A stretch of 64,000 bases of DNA from Rhynochetos jubatus (taxonomy: Eukaryota > Chordata > Aves > Eurypygiformes > Rhynochetidae): the NCBI GenBank assembly GCA_027574665.1, contig CM050652.1, positions 39,832,307 through 39,896,306 of the forward strand, in the 5' to 3' direction. The position numbers and the translations under genes are program-made. The notes under the pieces are model-generated. The model did not search any database and had not been told where the DNA came from. It saw only the letters and a program-made list of their open reading frames with translations. This document shows, in pieces, positions 12,841 through 25,528 of the stretch (the stretch's first letter is position 1; every line of letters starts with the position of its first letter).

Positions 12841-15800
12841 TGGTGTCAGCTGCTAGAAATGTCTACGGTCTCCATTTGTGATTTTCATCTTCCTGTAAAG
12901 CTTGTGCATAAGACTATGAGTAAACTCTACCTATGCTTTTATCAGCAAGGGAGTACAATAAAATCTAAATTATTTAATGGGTCTGCTAGATGCTTTAATC
13001 AATACCTTATCAATTATTATTACCAGTGTGAATGGTGTCTGTGGTCCTTCATAAGCAAAGTGATTAACTACATGCCTAAACTCAAGGTTTTGTGTTTAAT
13101 TTAATCCTTGCCACAGGCAATTTCTTATGAGTATCAAGCAAATTGGGGCCCTAGGGCCTGTATTGTAAGAGAATATATCCTACAGTCCAAGGCTGGGCTA
13201 ATGATTGTTGATGAAATGTCAGTTGTTCTCTGCAAAGCTTCTGTCCTACCAGAACTTGATGAATAGTTGTTTATTTTATCTTCATTAATAATGGACAAAA
13301 AATAAATTGTCTTTTCTTTCCAAATCTTTCTAAAAGGTTAGTTTTCTAAAGCTTAAGACTCTAAACTTTTCCAATATAAACATTGTCTTAACTGTGCATT
13401 CAAAAAGATGTTTATCTGTTTTTAAACTGTAAACTTTGAAAGTGATATTTTAACATGACAGTATTCATTGTTTTTCAGCCAACCCCCAAAATAAACCATA
13501 CTTGAAAGTTTCTTGAAACACACCTTTGTCCATGAGGTCAACAACAATTTCCTATACATGTGGGGCATGTAGGATGCTTTTTTGTTTGGGGTTTTCTTTT
13601 TCATTCATAAGAAACTCTGAGATTCCTCAAGCAGGTAATTGTTAATTTAAAATAAAATTCTATTGTATTTTAAATTAAACCTGTCTTTGATCTTCATATG
13701 ACTAGACTCCTCATGTCAAGTGATTGTTAACATGCCTGTTTTGATTGTTTCCTTCTGTACAGAAAAGGTACCTGAAAAGCGAGTTAAAATTACAGTTTTG
13801 ACAGAAATACTTTACCTTCCTCCCCCACAAAAAGTCAGCTAAAAACATCAGTCTTTATGAATAATAAAGTATTCCTTCAGCTGTCCAACTGATATGTGCC
13901 ATCGCATGGTATTTGGATATCAGAAGTTATTAATCCTCTAGAAGAATACTTACTCCTTCATGGTACAACAGGTCTGAATTATCATATCAAAGTCTTGAAG
14001 CAAAGGTTGTCTGGAAATTTAAGAACTGCAGTGAATAACCAGTTCTTGCTGTCATTTTTGAATCTGTCATTCTGTATAGGTGGGCATACAAAACCCCTGG
14101 CTTTTTCATATTTTTTTTCATATTTTTTGCACATTAATATTTTATTACATCAAGTATCTGAAGATTCTTTTTACTTCTGTGGATCACCTGAAGCTTCCTT
14201 GTCCTAAAATAGCCTAGAGGTTAGTAACATGTGGACTATTTTTGTCACGACTCCATTGAAAACTGAAGAATGTACTCACCAATGTCAACTGCTCTGAGAG
14301 GTAACAAGTCTGCAGGTCACTGAGGAAGAAACATCAGGGAAAAAAGGAAAGAAAGGCTCTGACTACACATGAATAACCTTTGCAAAAGGAATTGCTTGGC
14401 TTCACTTACAGTAGTAACCCAGGTAACAACTGTTGACTTGATAAGTTATGAGGAAAACCAAAGACACTGGGCTGGGACAGCAGGGACATTGGCAGCTTAT
14501 GCTCAACACCTAAGTTAGTTAGAAAACAATAAATAGGAAAAACAACCGCCTGTTTATGGGAAGAGCTCATGAGGAGTCCAACACAGTGCAGGAGGAAAAA
14601 AGAAAATATACTGAATCTGATCACTTGTTTCTTCCTCAGAATTCCAGATGGAATTTTGCTGGCAGAAAGACACTTTTGTAAATGATTTATATACATAATT
14701 AATTTAAGGCCTCAATTTGCAAGATGAACTAGCAGTATTTTAGCCCTCAGCAAGGTCCTGCCTTCAGCAGAATGAAGAGGTACAGCAAATGCTAGTAAAA
14801 GTGAATATTAAATGAAACACTACCAAAACTTCGTTGATATTTCTCTCCCTCTCTTGCTATGCAGTATTTCCAAGTTTACATTACCAATGATTTTAAAGAA
14901 CACAAAATATAATTTTAGAAAGAAGAAGCAGCAACAAATTTGTTGATAAGAAATGGAGTGTACATCCTAGTTTGGTACTGACCATTTTTAATATTAACCA
15001 AGTTATTTTGAAAATAATACTTAATAGAATTTAAAGGCTTACCTTGGACATAGCAGGCCAAGAAAATCATACGAAGAAATTTGATATCTAAAAAGCTTTC
15101 TTTTTAGAAAATCTCATCAAAAATACAAAAATGTTAGCTATTTCTACTTACTTTTGTGCCTTATATATGGGATTCTATGCAGGATGATTTAAAGGGCGGT
15201 TTTTTTATTATAACCTGGAGTTATCTTAAGTATAATATCTACTTGCAATGTTACTTACTGCAGTAAGGGAGTAGGAATCCTTGCAGTCCTTAGAAATCTA
15301 CCTAGATTTCCCTTTCTTAGGCCAAAGCTTAACTTCATATGGATCAGGTCCATATCATTCCATTAAATGATTTCATTCCACATCATTATAATTTATAATT
15401 TTGAATATGAAGTATAGTAACATTTTTTCTCCTAACTATGTATCTTCTTTGGAACTCCCTCTTCTTTAATTGCTTTTATAATAGGCAATTTAGCTGCTAA
15501 TGAAAGAATTTTTCTTTGCCCTCTTTGACCTTCAGGGAAACAATGTAAACAATAGGAACTGTGGTTATTTAACAAAATAATTAAGAAAATCTAGTTCTTT
15601 AAAGTATATGAATGAGAAAAACAGCCCATAGTGGGGGAATAGGCTTGGAAGAAAATGTTTGAGAGTCACAGCATACTGGAAGAGGTTGCAAAAGATGATC
15701 CACAGTGACAGACAGAAAAGACTAACTCGTTGACCGTGCAGGGGAAAGCAGAGGAGTAATATAAGGTTGAGACTGCTTATAAACAGAGAGGCTGTTTCAT

Positions 15801-18800
15801 CCCACATGCATACCCAAAACACTGAACTTCCTGGTAATCCAGGTAAGAAACGTACCATGATATCTTTCAAGCTCATGTGTCCAGTTTCCCTGATGTCAGA
15901 GGAAGGTCAGATGAAGAAGACCTCTAGAACACCCAAGTCCTGTATCCAGACTGTATTCATCCCTCCAGCAGACTCAGTAAGATTAGTCTACAAGCTATTT
16001 TGAAACAAGGCTTAAGTGGCTGTGCCTCTGATACTAATTTCTGGTTGATCTAAGTAACAAGACTTCACTTAGAAGAGTGTGCACATGAGAAACCACAGAG
16101 AACACGTTCTTGATCATGAGTGTGAACCACATCTGTTTTAGCTGATTTTTTGCCTCTATATACTAGTATACAGGACCCATTTACCCCAGGTATATGGGGT
16201 CTATCCAATTAGAAAGTCGAGAGCATAAGAAAAGGTCAGATCACAACAGTTCTAGGTAATACAAAGGCACAGTAATTTGATGATTTTAGACTGGCCTTTG
16301 CAAATTCCATTACTTCTTCACTCTTCACCTCTTTTCTACTGTTTTTATACCAATTTCAGCTAAACTTAAATGATTCAATCAGGTACTGAATGAAACACGT
16401 TTTTGGTTTCTGCTAGCACTTCCTATCTGCACTCCTTCCTAGGACTGATTTTTATGCCTCCAGTTAGTCAATTGATTTTTACTCCAGCTGTATTACTGTA
16501 CCCAACTGAGCTTTTATCCCAACAGAATGGCCAGTCTTATTGTACCAGGGAGGTACTGTAATATACCCAGCTCAGCAATGCAGTTATAGTCTGTAAGTGA
16601 GATGATCCTAAAATAACCACCGCAGCAGTGATTGTCAAGGAGCAGACGGCTGTGCTGCTCATTGCTTTCTCTTCAGCTATTTTAACAACAACATTTGACA
16701 GACATCTTATCTGAAGTCACAGAAATGCAGGATAGCTTCACAAAAGACCTTTCACGGGATCAAAATATGCTTAATTGATCCTGAATGGAAGAAGAATAGC
16801 AGAAGCTCCTTCCTTCTCTTCTTTCAGCTATAAATAAGACTCACGATGTTCTCTCCAATCTCTCCTTCCTAGTCACAGAAGAGCCTAATTATATGACAGG
16901 CTGCTGTATTCTTTGTTCCTTTGACTGATCAAATTACAGCTGTATGGTCAACAAAGAGGAATCTCTTCCTTCTCCACTTTTCATAGCTAATACTGACCAA
17001 AGAAAGAGCAAACACACAAGCCCATTTTCCTGATACTGAAGCTGAGGATTAAGTAAACATTCTGTGTGTACCTGTGATGGAGACTTCCTGAGTCAGGAGC
17101 AATGACATCACACACTTGAACAGTATTTCATCAGTATTTCATCCACAAGGCTGTGGCAGAACTGCTGAATGATAACTCATAGTTGGCCTCTATGACATTG
17201 GTTAATCCAGACTTCCACAGATATCAGGGTGTATAGACTGTTTTATAACATCTCTTTACCACACTTCCAAGTTTCACTCAAGCTGAACCATATTTATTTC
17301 AAAGTCAGTGTGTTTCTAGAAGCTCTAGCTTTGAAAGCTATGGAAATATGTGGGGTTTTGCATATGGCTTCTTAGAAAGACTGAGTTTCTTCTTTCAGAA
17401 GCCAATGCATTGATAAGAAAGATACAATGAAATTTTGTCTTGGGATCTTCATTTATGCACCCTTGTCTAAGCTGTGTAAGAAGTGTATAAACCTACCATT
17501 TGGCTTTTTTAAGATTGTCTTTCTTTTATTTTAAGCCTTGAAGTTGAGTTAAACTACCATTCTCAATGTCAACACTGTATTGCAGTTCACAACTGGCCAG
17601 TCCAGCAATTAAAAGACTAAAAGCATTTTGTTGAAAGAGCAGACTGTAACTTTGACCTGATTTATTAGTAAGATAACTTTTATAGCTTTTGAACTGCTAG
17701 ATTAGCACTCAGTTAAATTTTTTTTCTCTGCACATCAGCTAAACAAAGGTTGATGATGTCCTATCTCAGTTAAGAGGAATGTTTAAAAAAATCATACCCT
17801 CCTAAAAGCAAAGAAAGATGTATTTACTCCTGTCTCACAAACTCATAAGCTATGTTTTCTAAGTCTTCTAAAGTTCTTCAAAACTCTGCCAAATTTTTGA
17901 CCACAGAAGAGAGAAACTGTGGTTGGTTCATGATCAAGTTAAGATGGGATACAATAATTATGAACTTTATCAGATTAAGACAGGGAACACCTCACTGGAG
18001 TGTCCTCAGCTAAATGACCTTTGGCATACTCTATACTACAACACATTTCTATGACTCAAGATCTGTTAAATAACTTTTCACTATGAAGTGGAAACGCACA
18101 TGCTGTGGAGACTGATGAGTTGTCCCTGTGCTCTTAATGGTTCTCAACTATTGTCTTCTCAAGGTAAGTGCTGTTCTGAAGTCAGTGGTAGCTACTATGG
18201 TCAATAGCAGGAGCTGGTATTGCTTTTGTACTCATGTCAGCACAGAAGCTACTTCTGACTTGTGGTGCTGACATAACACCAGTAATTCCTATGTTTACCA
18301 TCAGTTAGCTTAATTGCAATTCATAGATGAAGTCAGCAAGAATTTTTTTCCTTTAGTGCTAGCAAATCTCTATTATCACTTCCCATTGAAGTAGTTACAA
18401 AATGCATATGTCCCATAAAAACTCTATTATAGTGAAAGATAGCAGATAAAACTGAACACCTTCCCCCTTGTATATTTAACCCTACCCAATTTAGACTTGG
18501 ACTGGTGTGGCATAGCAACAAAGAAAATTATGTTTTCATCATTCTAGCTGCACTAGTCTCTAGTAAGCAACGCAGGCCAGAAAGAAAAGCCAGAGTAGAG
18601 CCATAAGACTTCCATCATAGTTGAAACAGTTTCTAGCAAGGCAAGACCTGGATCTTGTTCCTTACTCTACTACTCACTAGTCACTTACTGGGGCAAATGT
18701 CTTAAATTCTCCATGCCCGTATCAAAAAGTAGGCCTGCATGTTCCACTTCTGCTTCCAAGGAAGAGAACAAATCTAATTACATAACCAAAAATCATAGAC

Positions 18801-19479
18801 TCATGACTCAATGATACACAGCCAACACTGCTTCAGCAGAGTCACAAACTAGAGAATTCATCCTTTCCATTTTGAGGGGCATGCTTTTGCATACAAAAAG
18901 TGCACTTTTTACAAGCCTTCCCAAAACACTGCTATAACTCCAGACTTTGACAGCACTCAGGTGTGTAGAAAGCTCAGGTTATTTCCTGTTCCAAGAGGAA
19001 TATATCTGACACACTTAAGGTTGAGGGTTACATCTTAAGAAACCTGTGAGCTTCTTCATTTTTTCTTTTATTGTCTCCTTGTACACATATACCTTTATCT
19101 TTTCATTATTCCCATCAATGGCTTTTGAACAAGTGTATGTAAACACTATTTAATCTTCATAAGAAAGGGAATTATTGCCATTGCAAGAGACGACTGTCAG
19201 GAATACTGATGGGTATACCTGATCGTAAAGACTTGTATGTCTGAAAGAAAAGATTGAGAGGGAGGACACACAGTTTCAGCCAAGGTTTATAAAACTCAGC
19301 TTCCCTAAAAAAAAGATATTTAAGTGTAATCAGTTCTGTACATAGAACAAGAATGTTACTCCAATTAGTAAAAAACAATAAGGAGCATAGGAAAAAGGGT
19401 CACAGTCACACTGATAGGTCTTCCTCAGATCTCCGCAGCAGAGTGGTATCAGAACAAACCTATGGTATGTGATTTTATT

Positions 19480-20265
19480 GTGTTTGCGTGGCAAGGTTTG
19501 GCAGAGGGTATCTATAGGGGTAGCTTCTGTAAGAAGCTGCTAGAAGTTTCCCCTATGTACGACAAAGCCAATGCCAGACAGCTCCAAGACAGACCTGGCG
19601 CTGGCCAAGGCTGAGCCCATCAGTGATGGTGGTAGTGCCTCTGGGATAACCAATTTGAGAAGGGGGAAAAAAGACTGTGCAACTCCAAAGAGAGGAGTGA
19701 GGGTACGTGAGAGAAACAGCTCTGCAGAAGGCCAGTGGGGAAGGAGGGGGAGTAGGTGCTCCAAGTGCCAGAGCAGAGATTCCACAGCATCCTGTGGTGC
19801 AGACCATGGTGAGGTGGGCTGTGCCCTTGCAGCCATGGAAGGTCATGGTGGAGCAGAGATTCACCTGCATTCTGGGGAAGACCCCATGCCGCAGCAGTGG
19901 AATACCAGAAGGAGGCTGTGACCCCATGGGAAGCCCATGTTGAAGCAGTCTGTTCCTGAAGAATTGCACCCCATGGAAGGGACCCACACTGGAGCAGTTC
20001 ATGAAGAACTGCAGCCCATGGGAAGGAATCATGTTGGAGAAGTCCATGGAAGACTGTCTCCCGTGGGAGACCCCCCCACACTGGGCAGAGGCAGAGTGTG
20101 AGAAGTCCTTCCCCTGAGGAGAAAGGAGCAGCAGAGACAACATGTGTTGGACTGACCACAACCCCAGTTCCCTGTCCCCCTGAACCACTGGAGGGGAGGA
20201 TGTAGAAAAATGGGGAGTAAAGCTGAGCCCTGGAAGAAGAGAGGGGTGGGGGGAAGGCGATTTTA
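19480..20265 (+). mobile_element. Avian LTR-type retroelement fragment (probable solo, truncated LTR)
   Basis: This block matches, from memory, a high-copy LTR-type repeat of bird endogenous retroelements. The landmarks occur in the expected order. It begins with TGTTTGCGTGGCAAGG at 19481. An AAGCTGCTAGAAG segment lies near 19533, then a region of repeated CCCATGG-containing subunits, a stretch ending in CCACAACCCCAGTTCCC near 20158, and a purine-rich GAAGAGAGGGGTGGGGGGAA close. The 3' portion with the polyadenylation region is absent, so the copy is truncated near 20265. No gag, pol or env sequence adjoins it. Long open frames on both strands, up to 218 codons on the minus strand, are by-products of its composition. 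The class (ERVL versus other) is uncertain, and target-site duplications were not identified. Confidence 0.7.
19922..20090 (+). repeat. Internal 45-47-bp tandem subrepeats of the LTR-type element
   Basis: Degenerate units each begin with a CCCATGG/CCCGTGG motif, at 19922, 19969, 20014 and 20059, giving spacings of 47, 45 and 45 bp. Each unit has a following TGGAGMAGT-like segment and a GAAGAMTG-like segment. Further degraded units can be traced upstream to about 19830. The near-multiple-of-three period keeps long minus-strand frames open and explains the apparent ORFs. Confidence 0.75.
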
Positions 20266-22265
20266 AAGAACTGCAAAGTTGTAAAGGATTCGTCTGATGT
20301 GCTCCTTTTTCTTGTTTGAGGGGCTTAGATTTGTAATATAAGACAGAGCTTGAAAACTTGTTTGTGTATTTTTTATCTCTGCTCTAACACCCTCATTCCT
20401 CCTTCCCAGTCATCCTACAGCCCTCCTTTCATTCCACCATATACTTTGCTTTAGATTAAAAGCACAGGCTATGCTAATGCAGGGTAGAAGGAATATTTCT
20501 ATTAATCAATTTCATTCTTTCAGCAGCTCCCAAGAGGCAACAGAGGAAATCTGTGAGCCACTGGAATTTGCATCATATATTAGTATTGTTAAAGTTGTTA
20601 AGCTGATGTTTACAAAGTGTTTTGAGAATCCCAGATTTATATGCCATGCTCACATGAGAGTGCAAAGAAAATGCAATCCTACTACTCGTTCCATCAAATC
20701 CTACAATCCTTCCAAAAATTAACACAATTCCCAGAAGAGTTCTTATTTCATATTAGGGAACTCCAGAAAAAGATTTCTGCCAAGTACAGAAGTTAATATT
20801 TATTTCACTACTATCAGTTGTATTTTCCAAGTAACAGAGTTAGAGGATATGTAGAACTGTCATCCAATAAAACCTGTAAATGAGACACTAAGAAACTGCT
20901 CTAGCGTTATCAAATAATAGAAATGCTCAAAATGAAGAATGCTGTGTTGTTACAATCCAAAGTTAAATTAGGAGAACTTACACTACATGCCTTTGTCAGT
21001 ACAACGGATACTCAAAGATTAGTCATTTTTCCATATCATTTCCATAAAAAGATAAATCTAAATCTCCCATCTTTGTCTGACTTCAGCACATACTGGCCTT
21101 CTGAAGAAACATTTGTTTGTATGGTTGGAGTAGATAGCCTAATTATCTCCCTTTCTCTCACATTAACTTGTTTCTTGTGGCTGAATGAGATGTTTCAGGT
21201 ATTTTACAACATTAGACCTTGTTCTTCTTAGTTGGTAGTAAATCAGCAACAGAAACAGAAGTTTCTGAAGAAAACACTTAAGTCCTATATTTTTGCAACA
21301 TTTGAGATACATCTCTGAGTTGCAGGAAGCAGCTATTTACAGAAAAGACTCACAGTCTGAAATCCTCTTCTGGACTTATATACCTGTGCTCTGTCCTAAC
21401 CCCTGAGAGAAAGGCTACAACAAGATGAAGTGTTTTCTACTCATCCAGTTGAAACTCTTTCCTCTTGTGGTTAAAGCCTGAAATCTCCTTAGGTCTGAAG
21501 GAATGAATTGGACTGGCTAAATTCATGGGTAAAAAGAGGATTGAGCTCTCGTCCAAACGTTGTTCTGTTCACAATAAATATAAACAGATTTCAGGTCAGC
21601 AGCCAGAAACCAAGCCCTGCAGTACAACCCAGTGACACACAAGGGACTAAAACATCGGAAATGCCATAGGAACATGAATTCACATACACCCTTTACCACC
21701 AAGGATCACAGTTGTACTGGGTCTTTACTGTGTTGGGTTTGGTCAATGTATTATCATGTTATATATAAAAGCTCAGCATGTAGCTGCATTTCACTGAGAG
21801 ATGAAATGTGACCATAAAATACTATATGGAGAGAAAAGGGTAAATACATAAGGGTCACCCTGTATATGTACAGATAGCTGTAGACTTGTAAGATAAAAGT
21901 ACAGCTTCTGGTAGCCTAACCACAAATATAAAACCAGAAGGAGACTAAAGAACACAAACCATCATTAGTTGTACTGGTCCAGAAAAAGGTGACTAAATCA
22001 CAGAATATCAGCAAGAATCATTTGACATGAGATGTCTAAGTGGGTCATTATGTATATTTATCAGAAGAAACTAATGCAAATATAATGCAAAGAATATACA
22101 TTATGAGATACCAGGCATTAAAAATCATAAGACTAGAGTATTCTACTTGTTAGAAACATTCTCAAATATGAACAGCAGGCAAATAGGAATGCTTTTAGAG
22201 ATATTTCTGCCTGAATGGTATAGCTGGACATGGCCAATTAATGCAGAAGTTTAAGGTCTGAGGGG

Positions 22266-22312
22266 AAAAAAAAAAAAAAACCCAAAACCAAAACCACACA
22301 CACACACACACA
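22266..22312. repeat. A15 run plus (CA)9 microsatellite
   Basis: Fifteen A at 22266-22280 are followed by a short A/C-rich spacer and nine CA units at 22295-22312. The track is likely to be length-variable. Confidence 0.9.
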
Positions 22313-23375
22313 AAAAAGTTTGTTTTAACAGTTTTAACCTGATATCTCTTACAGAATTCTAAAGAACATCTTAAGTGCTTATGTTTTGTTAAGGAAAGAA
22401 ACCAGATCATTGGCTACTATTCTCTGCCACTTACAAGCTGACAACACTCTGTGTTTTCATCAGTACATTCAGCAAAGACTCAGATGCAAAATTCCTGGTC
22501 AGCATTCCACATCACCCCTAGTCAGGGTAGACCATAACAATGAGATTATTTGCTATGTTCCTATATTTGGACAGCTACGGAAGCAGGTTGATCCTTTGGT
22601 TAAAATGTACTGTATTAGTGAAGCTGTTCCTGGAAATTGGGATGAAGAAAACAAAGTAGGATGTTTCCAAAATGTTTCTTTCTTTCTTTTCAACTGATTG
22701 AGAAAAATGTGTCCATACATATTTCAGTACACCACATTTAAAAGTAGACTTCTTCAGTCCTGATGAACAATAGTAGGGTCATTCTCTTGCACAGTATCTG
22801 TTCTGTTATTCAAGAAACAGTACATGATCCTTTTAATCAGAACTTTTCTACAGTAGTGCATTAAGTGGGCTGGCATAGTTTGTTAAGAAAGATTTTTCTA
22901 ACCTCTAACAGTGTGAAGGTAAGATAACCTGAAACTCCAGGGAAGAACTGAGGTTGGTTTTGACATCTCAACTTCGGTCTTTAACTACTTTGTAAACACT
23001 TATTTCATTTATGTCTTTTTACTGCAAAATACGTCCCCTTTAACTGACAAATAAACCCCACTGTGATCTTCACACTTCTTTTGTTCTTCCTTACTAAATT
23101 TTTACCTGCTGATCTTTGGGCACACTAAGGGAGACTGTGTCTAGTGTGTGCTGGGTGCTACATGATGCTGTGATCAAAAAATGTGTAAGTCACTTGAATC
23201 CATGCTACACAGGTCTTAGGAAGAGCTGAGGAAGAAGGGCTTAGCCCAGAGCAGTTAGTGTGCCTCAGGCTCACATGTCCTCTGTACTACGGCAGGGCTG
23301 GTTTCTAAACAGCATTGTCTGTCCTCTTGTCCTTCAGGTATCTGTTCACCTATTCCAAGACTAAATCTCACAGTA

Positions 23376-23625
23376 AAGCATTTTTTTCCATTTTGTACCA
23401 CATGACACATCTCTCTGGAGCATTTGGAGTCCCTTCTGCATAGTGCATTCCTCGCAGGCTCTTTTCCAGGGACTCAAGGCCCCCAAAGCTGTAGTGCACT
23501 GCAGGGACGAAGCAACACCCTGCAGCATCATACTGCAGGCAGTGTTCAAGAATGTACAGAGCTGGACAGCTGCCAAATCTCAGAATTTCTGATTTGGGAC
23601 TAAAGTAGTAGCAAGACATTGTCTA
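23376..23625 (-). other. Candidate minus-strand exon or decayed coding segment, unidentified
   Basis: Read on the minus strand, a segment begins after a TGATTTAG sequence that could serve as a 3' splice site, with the coding start ACAATGTCTTGC near 23623. It stays open for about 83 codons, including AGCCFVPAVHYSFGG, and reaches CTTTACT followed by GTGAGA, a fair 5' splice-site match, near 23376. Composition is more protein-like than the neighbouring frames, but a second minus-strand frame is also open here for 71 codons, which weakens the case. I do not recognise the protein. The polypyrimidine tract upstream is poor. It may be chance. Confidence 0.15.
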
Positions 23626-23719
23626 AATCAGCAGGGAGTCCAGCTATCTATATAGTCATCCAAATTTCTGTTAGTAGCTCTGAAGACAGCCAAAGTAGCA
23701 TTGATTTGTTGTATACACC

Positions 23720-23720
<1 letters not shown>

Positions 23721-23753
<33 letters not shown>
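23721..23753. repeat. Poly(A) run, 33 bases
   Basis: Longest homopolymer in the window, with 33 uninterrupted A. It could be the tail of a retroposed plus-strand sequence, but nothing recognisable lies immediately upstream. Its exact length may be unreliable in the assembly. Confidence 0.9.
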
Positions 23754-23758
<5 letters not shown>

Positions 23759-25109
23759 AATAGGCAGTTTACCCAGCAGTGCCTTTAATCAATTACTGGC
23801 ACCCTTTCAGGCTGCATTTATTTATTCTTAGCTGAGGTATCAAATGGAAAATGACACAGTGTCACAGCGAATGAAGGGCAGGTACTTGCCATCACTGAGA
23901 CTGATAAAGTCCTCAGCATTAGGCTCTTCCTTTCTTTAATAAAGGGTGCCCAAGCTGGGATGCTGCTTCTTCTATCTGCCCTGATGCTGATAGTCCTGAA
24001 ACCCTCCCTGACTGACTTTTATGACTTCTTTCCAGAAAAGCAACCACTGTAAGCATGCTGAGACATCTCCATCTGAAAGCTTAAGAGACCCTGTGTGAGC
24101 TTTGCAGTATTAGAAGGGTTATTTTAATATTTGAACTATGTCCTAATAAACCTGAGTTTGTTTATTTATTAACTACTTTTTCATCAATGAGGGTGGAAAA
24201 AACAGTCCTATGAAATAATAGGATGATCTAGAATAAGTGATATACTAGCACCTTTTCCTTGAAGAACTGATACTAGTACAAGAACTAATTCTACCACCTT
24301 TACTCATGATGAATAATATCTATTACAGGTGAAGAAAAAGTGAGGAGCGATGTCAGAGTGCCACCTTTAATGTACATGTTTACAGGTGAATTTAGTTTGC
24401 TAGGAGCTTGGAGATGTTGTTCTATTTTTAGAACATCAAAGATTTCTGTGGAAGCTTTATCCAGAACTAATTTTTCTTTCCTCAGGCATACACTTCTCTT
24501 TGCTTCTGAGAATTTGAAGTAGCTCAGCACAAAAAATATCAGCTTTCCTTTACTTGTTTGATCTCTAACCTTCATTGAGCTTTTCATCCTTTGTGATTTA
24601 ATTTTATCTAAACCTTGATCCTACTGTGCTATCAACAACATTCACACTAAGTAGAAATTACCTGTTGGGGGGAAAAAAAAAAAAACACACCAAAAAAGAA
24701 AATCCTCTCTGCTTTATTTGTGTGGAAAACATACAAAACTCTCCATAGGAGAACAGAAGCAGAACGTTCATATAAAATAAAAAATATTGTCAAAAGAGAA
24801 GGAGAAGAGCACAGAGCACCAATGGTTGTTTGGGGACCAATAGATGCTAATAGTTCTGTTAGCATGAGATGATTAAAACATTCTGTAGTCTCTTTTCCCT
24901 CTCTTGAAACGTTTTGTTTAAAGAACAAACTTTAGCATTCATGAATATGACAGACCGAGGGAAACACTGAGCTGGGCGTAGCATAACACAGGAAAATATC
25001 TCACAACTGAAAAAAAAAATCTACATTTCTGACCTGAAGTTCCTCTGCAATTTCAATGCACTTTTGCAATACCAGAAATTGATAAGTATTAAATTACTTA
25101 GGTGTTTAT

Positions 25110-25185
25110 GGGTTTTGGATAGTTTTTTTGGTTTTTGTTTGGGTTTTTTTTTGGGGGGGGTGGTTTTTTGAGGGGGGTGGAGAGG
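25110..25185 (+). repeat. T/G low-complexity tract with G-runs
   Basis: Alternating T and G blocks include GGG at 25141, eight G at 25153-25160 and six G at 25172-25177, plus shorter GG pairs. The plus strand could form a G-quadruplex, though loop lengths are uneven. No gene context supports a function. Confidence 0.75.
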
Positions 25186-25516
25186 ATATGTGGGCAAAAG
25201 TCAGGTTTAAGGCTGACATTAAAGATCTTTTAATTTTTTTCAGTTTTGAACTTCTGAAATACTGTAAAGCTCATTACATTTCTACTGAGTATGGAGATAT
25301 TTCTTTCGTGCTAGGTACATTCCAAAGAAATTCTGGCATATGGGAAAAATAATCTGAAATGGCAGAAGCTTCATTCTCACTGTTAATACTTTCTTAGCAC
25401 TTCTAGGGACTAGGGATGTTTTTGTAGCATTTTTCTTCTCTCACATTTAAAAGCAGGTGATTTTCTTTCCACTTCCCCCTTGCTTTCTTTTTTAATCTTA
25501 CTAGTATCAGAATAAT

Positions 25517-25528
25517 CATGACGTCATG
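25517..25528. promoter_or_regulatory. Palindromic CRE-type site (TGACGTCA)
   Basis: A perfect 12-bp palindrome CATGACGTCATG contains the full consensus cAMP-response element at 25519-25526, the binding site class for CREB/ATF bZIP factors. It contains a CpG in an otherwise CpG-poor stretch, so the site has either been spared or arose recently. There is no adjacent TATA box, CpG island or recognised gene start, so if functional it would be distal. A chance occurrence is possible in 64 kb. Confidence 0.35.

Larger units (their letters stand above)
8226..19479. other. Non-coding DNA, no gene seen
   Basis: AT-rich and CpG-poor. Short open frames, such as the 99-codon minus-strand frame at 8901-9200, show no recognisable motif. 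An 18-base A run lies at 8839-8856 and a GC-elevated patch at 12240-12840 is listed separately. An 11-bp direct duplication occurs at 17121-17142. Nothing else stands out above background. Confidence 0.65.

Noticed and set aside
19553..20276. Overlapping minus-strand frames of 211 and 218 codons and a plus-strand frame of 116 codons
   Set aside because: They lie inside the LTR-type repeat and are kept open by its near-codon-length subrepeats; no retroviral or cellular protein domain is visible.
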